The notes beneath the pieces were generated by a model. That model worked only from the letters and a program-made list of their open reading frames with translations. It made no database searches and was not told the origin of the DNA. Below are positions 5,918 through 7,979 of a stretch of DNA of 7,979 nucleotides, piece after piece (positions within the stretch are counted from its first letter, which is position 1; each line of letters begins with the position of its first letter). The position numbers and the translations under genes are program-made. This DNA comes from Candidatus Gastranaerophilales bacterium (GTDB lineage Bacteria; Cyanobacteriota; Vampirovibrionia; Gastranaerophilales; JAQUYY01): the NCBI GenBank assembly GCA_028691575.1, contig JAQUYY010000080.1, positions 1 to 7,979 on the forward strand, given 5' to 3'.

Positions 5918-6031
5918 AATTCCAGCCTCATTTTTATTGTCAAAATCCATTATAAAATTTTTTAATATTAAATTCATTGGAATAAAGTTTTAATACTTAA
6001 CTATACTTTTGGACTTAATTAAAATAAAATC

Positions 6032-6060
6032 TTGTAAAAATTTTTGAAAAATTATATAAT
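6032..6060 (+). promoter_or_regulatory. Sigma70-like promoter for the first response regulator
   Basis: TTGTAA (6032-6037) and a perfect TATAAT (6055-6060) are separated by 17 nt. Transcription would start near 6067, about 28 nt before the TTG start codon, leaving room for the AAGGAA ribosome site at 6083-6088. Confidence 0.62.
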
Positions 6061-6094
6061 CAATTATTATCAGTGATTATTAAGGAAATTAGTA

Positions 6095-6763
6095 TTGAAT
6101 ACCGACAAAAAAATAAACATTTTGATAGTAGAAGATCACGCTCTGACAAGATTTGGGCTCAAAACTGCTTTCGAGAGTCTTGATTATGTTTCAAATATAT
6201 ATGAAGCAGAGGATTCAGAGAGTGCAATAGAAGTTGTTGAAAAAAATAAAATTGACATTGTACTTATGGATCTTGGACTTCCTGATGTTAATGGCATAGA
6301 AACCACTAAAAATATTAAACAAATTAACAAATCAATTAAAGTTGTTATATTAACTTCTCATCAATCCGATGAAGAAGTTTGGGCATCATTAAGTGCAGGA
6401 GCTAATGCGTATTGTCTTAAGGATATTGAGCCGGATAGACTTATTCAAGTTGTTGAAAATGTTGCCGATGGAGCAGCCTGGTTAGATCCGGCGGTTGCAG
6501 ATGTTGTCTTAAAAGGTGTAGCATCAACGCCAAAATATTCAAAATCTTTTTCATCTTCATCTAATTCAAATATTTCTTTGACCGATAGAGAGACAGAAGT
6601 TTTAAAATTAATAGTAGAAGGAAGAAATAATGCAGATATAGCTAAAAAGCTATATGTGAGTATTCATACGGCAAAAGCTCATGTTTGCAGTATTTTGCAA
6701 AAACTATCCGTAGATGACAGGACACAAGCTGCAATTAAAGCCATAAAAGATGGTATTGTCTAG
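6095..6763 (+). CDS. NarL/FixJ-family response regulator
   Basis: This is a 222-residue two-component transcription factor. The receiver domain (about 7-125) has the acidic pair E13-D14, phospho-acceptor D59 in LMDLGLPDVNG, T87 and K109, so phosphorylation chemistry looks intact. A serine-rich linker (149-160, SFSSSSNSN) leads to a LuxR-type helix-turn-helix (161-222) with LTDRETEVLKL and the recognition-helix region VSIHTAKAHVCSIL. The start is TTG, chosen because AAGGAA sits about 7 nt upstream and no Met occurs before the conserved ILIVEDH strand. No histidine kinase is adjacent, so it is an orphan here. A second LuxR-type regulator follows after 70 nt with its own promoter. Target genes are unknown. 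Confidence 0.93.
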   Translation: MNTDKKINILIVEDHALTRFGLKTAFESLDYVSNIYEAEDSESAIEVVEKNKIDIVLMDLGLPDVNGIETTKNIKQINKSIKVVILTSHQSDEEVWASLSAGANAYCLKDIEPDRLIQVVENVADGAAWLDPAVADVVLKGVASTPKYSKSFSSSSNSNISLTDRETEVLKLIVEGRNNADIAKKLYVSIHTAKAHVCSILQKLSVDDRTQAAIKAIKDGIV

Positions 6764-6772
6764 TATATTTGA

Positions 6773-6803
6773 TTGATTAAATTAAAACAAATATTGTTAT
6801 AAT
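6773..6803 (+). promoter_or_regulatory. Likely promoter for the second response regulator
   Basis: A perfect TATAAT (6798-6803) lies 30 nt before the ATG at 6834, with TTGATT (6773-6778) at a slightly long 19-nt spacing. This suggests the second regulator can be transcribed apart from the first; readthrough from the upstream gene is also possible, since no terminator is seen between them. Confidence 0.45.
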
Positions 6804-6833
6804 AAAATAGTTGGGAGAGAAAAGGTATAAAAA

Positions 6834-7466
6834 ATGTCATCAATTGCAAAAATTCTTATAGTAGACGATAATCCAAAATATTTAAACGATGTACTGCCTA
6901 TGTACGGCTATGAAACAGTAACAGCTTTGGATGGGCTTCAGGCATTAAAAATACTTAATACAGAAGGAAATTTATTTGATTTGATTGTACTTGATGTCAT
7001 GATGCCAAATATGGACGGCTGGGAAACATTAAAAGCTATAAGAAACAACAAAGATTTTAAAACAATTCCGGTTATAATGTTAACTGCCGTTGATGCAGAA
7101 CAAAAACAAGTTTCCGGCTTGAAATTCGGTGCTGATGATTATATTGTTAAACCATTCAGTTTGCCGAATTTATTAGCCCGAATAGAAGCACTTTTGAGAC
7201 GTTCAAAATGGGGGGATGAAAAAAAAGAAGCAAAAAATATTAATTTACCGTTTACATCGGGAGAAGCAATAGAACCATTAACTTCAAGAGAAAAAGAAGT
7301 TTTAAAATTAGTTGCGCAGGGTGCAAATAATAATGATATTGCTGAAAAACTTTTTATCAGAGAAGTTACCGTAAAAACACATTTAAATAGTGTTTTTAAA
7401 AAATTAAATGTTACAAACAGAACGCAAGCCGTATTGCTTGCAATGCAGATGAATTTATTAGATTAA
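6834..7466 (+). CDS. Response regulator, OmpR-like receiver joined to LuxR-type HTH
   Basis: This 210-residue regulator has acidic pair D11-D12, phospho-acceptor D54 in VLDVMMPNMDGWE, T84 and K106 in KPFSLPNLLARIEALLRR. That last block is typical of OmpR-family receivers, yet the output domain (about 148-207) is a LuxR/NarL helix-turn-helix with LTSREKEVLKL and VTVKTHLNSVFKKL. The first receiver helix is short: about 12 residues separate the DD pair from GY, against about 15 in CheY of E. coli, and it contains a proline (P22). The HTH resembles that of the preceding regulator, while the receivers differ clearly. AAAGG lies 8 nt before the ATG. The pentapeptide-repeat gene begins 12 nt after its stop, so the two are probably cotranscribed. 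No kinase gene is present. Confidence 0.93.
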   Translation: MSSIAKILIVDDNPKYLNDVLPMYGYETVTALDGLQALKILNTEGNLFDLIVLDVMMPNMDGWETLKAIRNNKDFKTIPVIMLTAVDAEQKQVSGLKFGADDYIVKPFSLPNLLARIEALLRRSKWGDEKKEAKNINLPFTSGEAIEPLTSREKEVLKLVAQGANNNDIAEKLFIREVTVKTHLNSVFKKLNVTNRTQAVLLAMQMNLLD

Positions 7467-7478
7467 GGGACTTTGATT

Positions 7479-7979
7479 ATGGATTTTAAGAAAGAAAATG
7501 CAGTTCAATTGTTAAAAGACGGAAGATTTGAAGAATTTAATACCATGTTAGCCGATTATTCGGATTCTGGGGAAGTGCTGGATTTATCCGAATTAGAAGT
7601 GGAAAATTGTTTTATTGAGAATGTTAAATTTGAAAATGTTGATTTGTCCGGAAGCAATTTTAATAATAATGAATTATGTCAAGTCAGCTTTAAAGATTCA
7701 ATACTTAATTCAGTGAATTTTTCCAATTCGAGTTTAAATTATTGTGATTTTTCAAGTGCAGATTTGGCAGGAGCAAAATTTAACAGCTCAACGGTTAATG
7801 ACTGTGAATTTGCTGATGCTGATTTAAGCGGTGTTGATTTTGTAAATGCTGATTTGAGCGGATCAGATTTTAGTGTTTCTCAAAACCTGACACTGTGCAT
7901 TTTTGATGAAGATACAGCCTGGCCGGATAGTGAATATTTGCCGGAAGATTTTGACTGCAATTATGTTGCAGATGTTGCC
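7479..7979 (+). CDS. Pentapeptide-repeat protein (3' end outside window)
   Basis: The frame opens at ATG 7479 and stays open for 167 codons to the window edge. An AAGGGA ribosome site (7465-7470) overlaps the stop of the regulator upstream, which marks translational coupling. Residues 1-30 form an amphipathic cap (LLKDGRFEEFNTML). From about 36 to 131 every fifth residue is L, V, I or F, and from F51 to F131 large F and small L/V alternate strictly, as in a right-handed quadrilateral beta helix with A(D/N)LSG-type repeats (SADLAGAKF, DADLSGVDF). It then leaves the repeat at FSVSQNLTLC and reads TAWPDSEYLPEDF, a common ending of this fold. Such proteins act as binding scaffolds or DNA mimics; the role here is unknown. 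No signal peptide is seen, so it is probably cytosolic. Confidence 0.9.
   Translation, partial: MDFKKENAVQLLKDGRFEEFNTMLADYSDSGEVLDLSELEVENCFIENVKFENVDLSGSNFNNNELCQVSFKDSILNSVNFSNSSLNYCDFSSADLAGAKFNSSTVNDCEFADADLSGVDFVNADLSGSDFSVSQNLTLCIFDEDTAWPDSEYLPEDFDCNYVADVA

Overview
The window is AT-rich, densely packed bacterial chromosome. The best guess for the source is a non-photosynthetic relative of cyanobacteria (Gastranaerophilales/Vampirovibrionia, 'Melainabacteria'). Three things point that way: a two-domain ThiD2-ThiE thiamine protein like the cyanobacterial one, a pentapeptide-repeat protein beside orphan response regulators, and a small protein with the N-terminal tag NPVSFSG, a style of short tag I associate with this group. 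This placement is inference; no rRNA or marker gene here settles it.

Layout. On the minus strand at the left edge are aroQ (type II dehydroquinase, shikimate pathway) and, 62 nt downstream, the first codons of elongation factor P, cut by the window edge. A plus-strand 77-residue orphan and a minus-strand 118-residue NPVSFSG protein converge on a shared 12-bp-stem terminator (954-982). Then maf (nucleotide pyrophosphatase, plus) runs tail to tail into a radical SAM/SPASM gene (minus). The radical SAM frame carries an in-frame TGA exactly where the family has Trp, and the lost tail with three cluster cysteines is still open behind it. A 48-residue single-helix membrane peptide gene (plus) follows, then a HAD-IIB phosphatase (minus).

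Between the HAD gene and thiE lies a 157-bp palindromic element with 15/17 terminal inverted repeats and flanking TTA direct repeats. It looks like a miniature inverted-repeat transposable element. The thiE gene has a good promoter just outside it and no TPP riboswitch.

The right part holds a small basic minus-strand ORF, two LuxR/NarL-type response regulators in tandem, each with its own sigma70-like promoter and no kinase nearby, and a pentapeptide-repeat gene 12 nt after the second regulator that runs off the window. The metabolic genes (aroQ, maf, thiE, HAD) are housekeeping and do not form one pathway. The functional unit worth noting is the regulator pair plus pentapeptide protein. No rRNA, tRNA, CRISPR array or transposase gene is visible.
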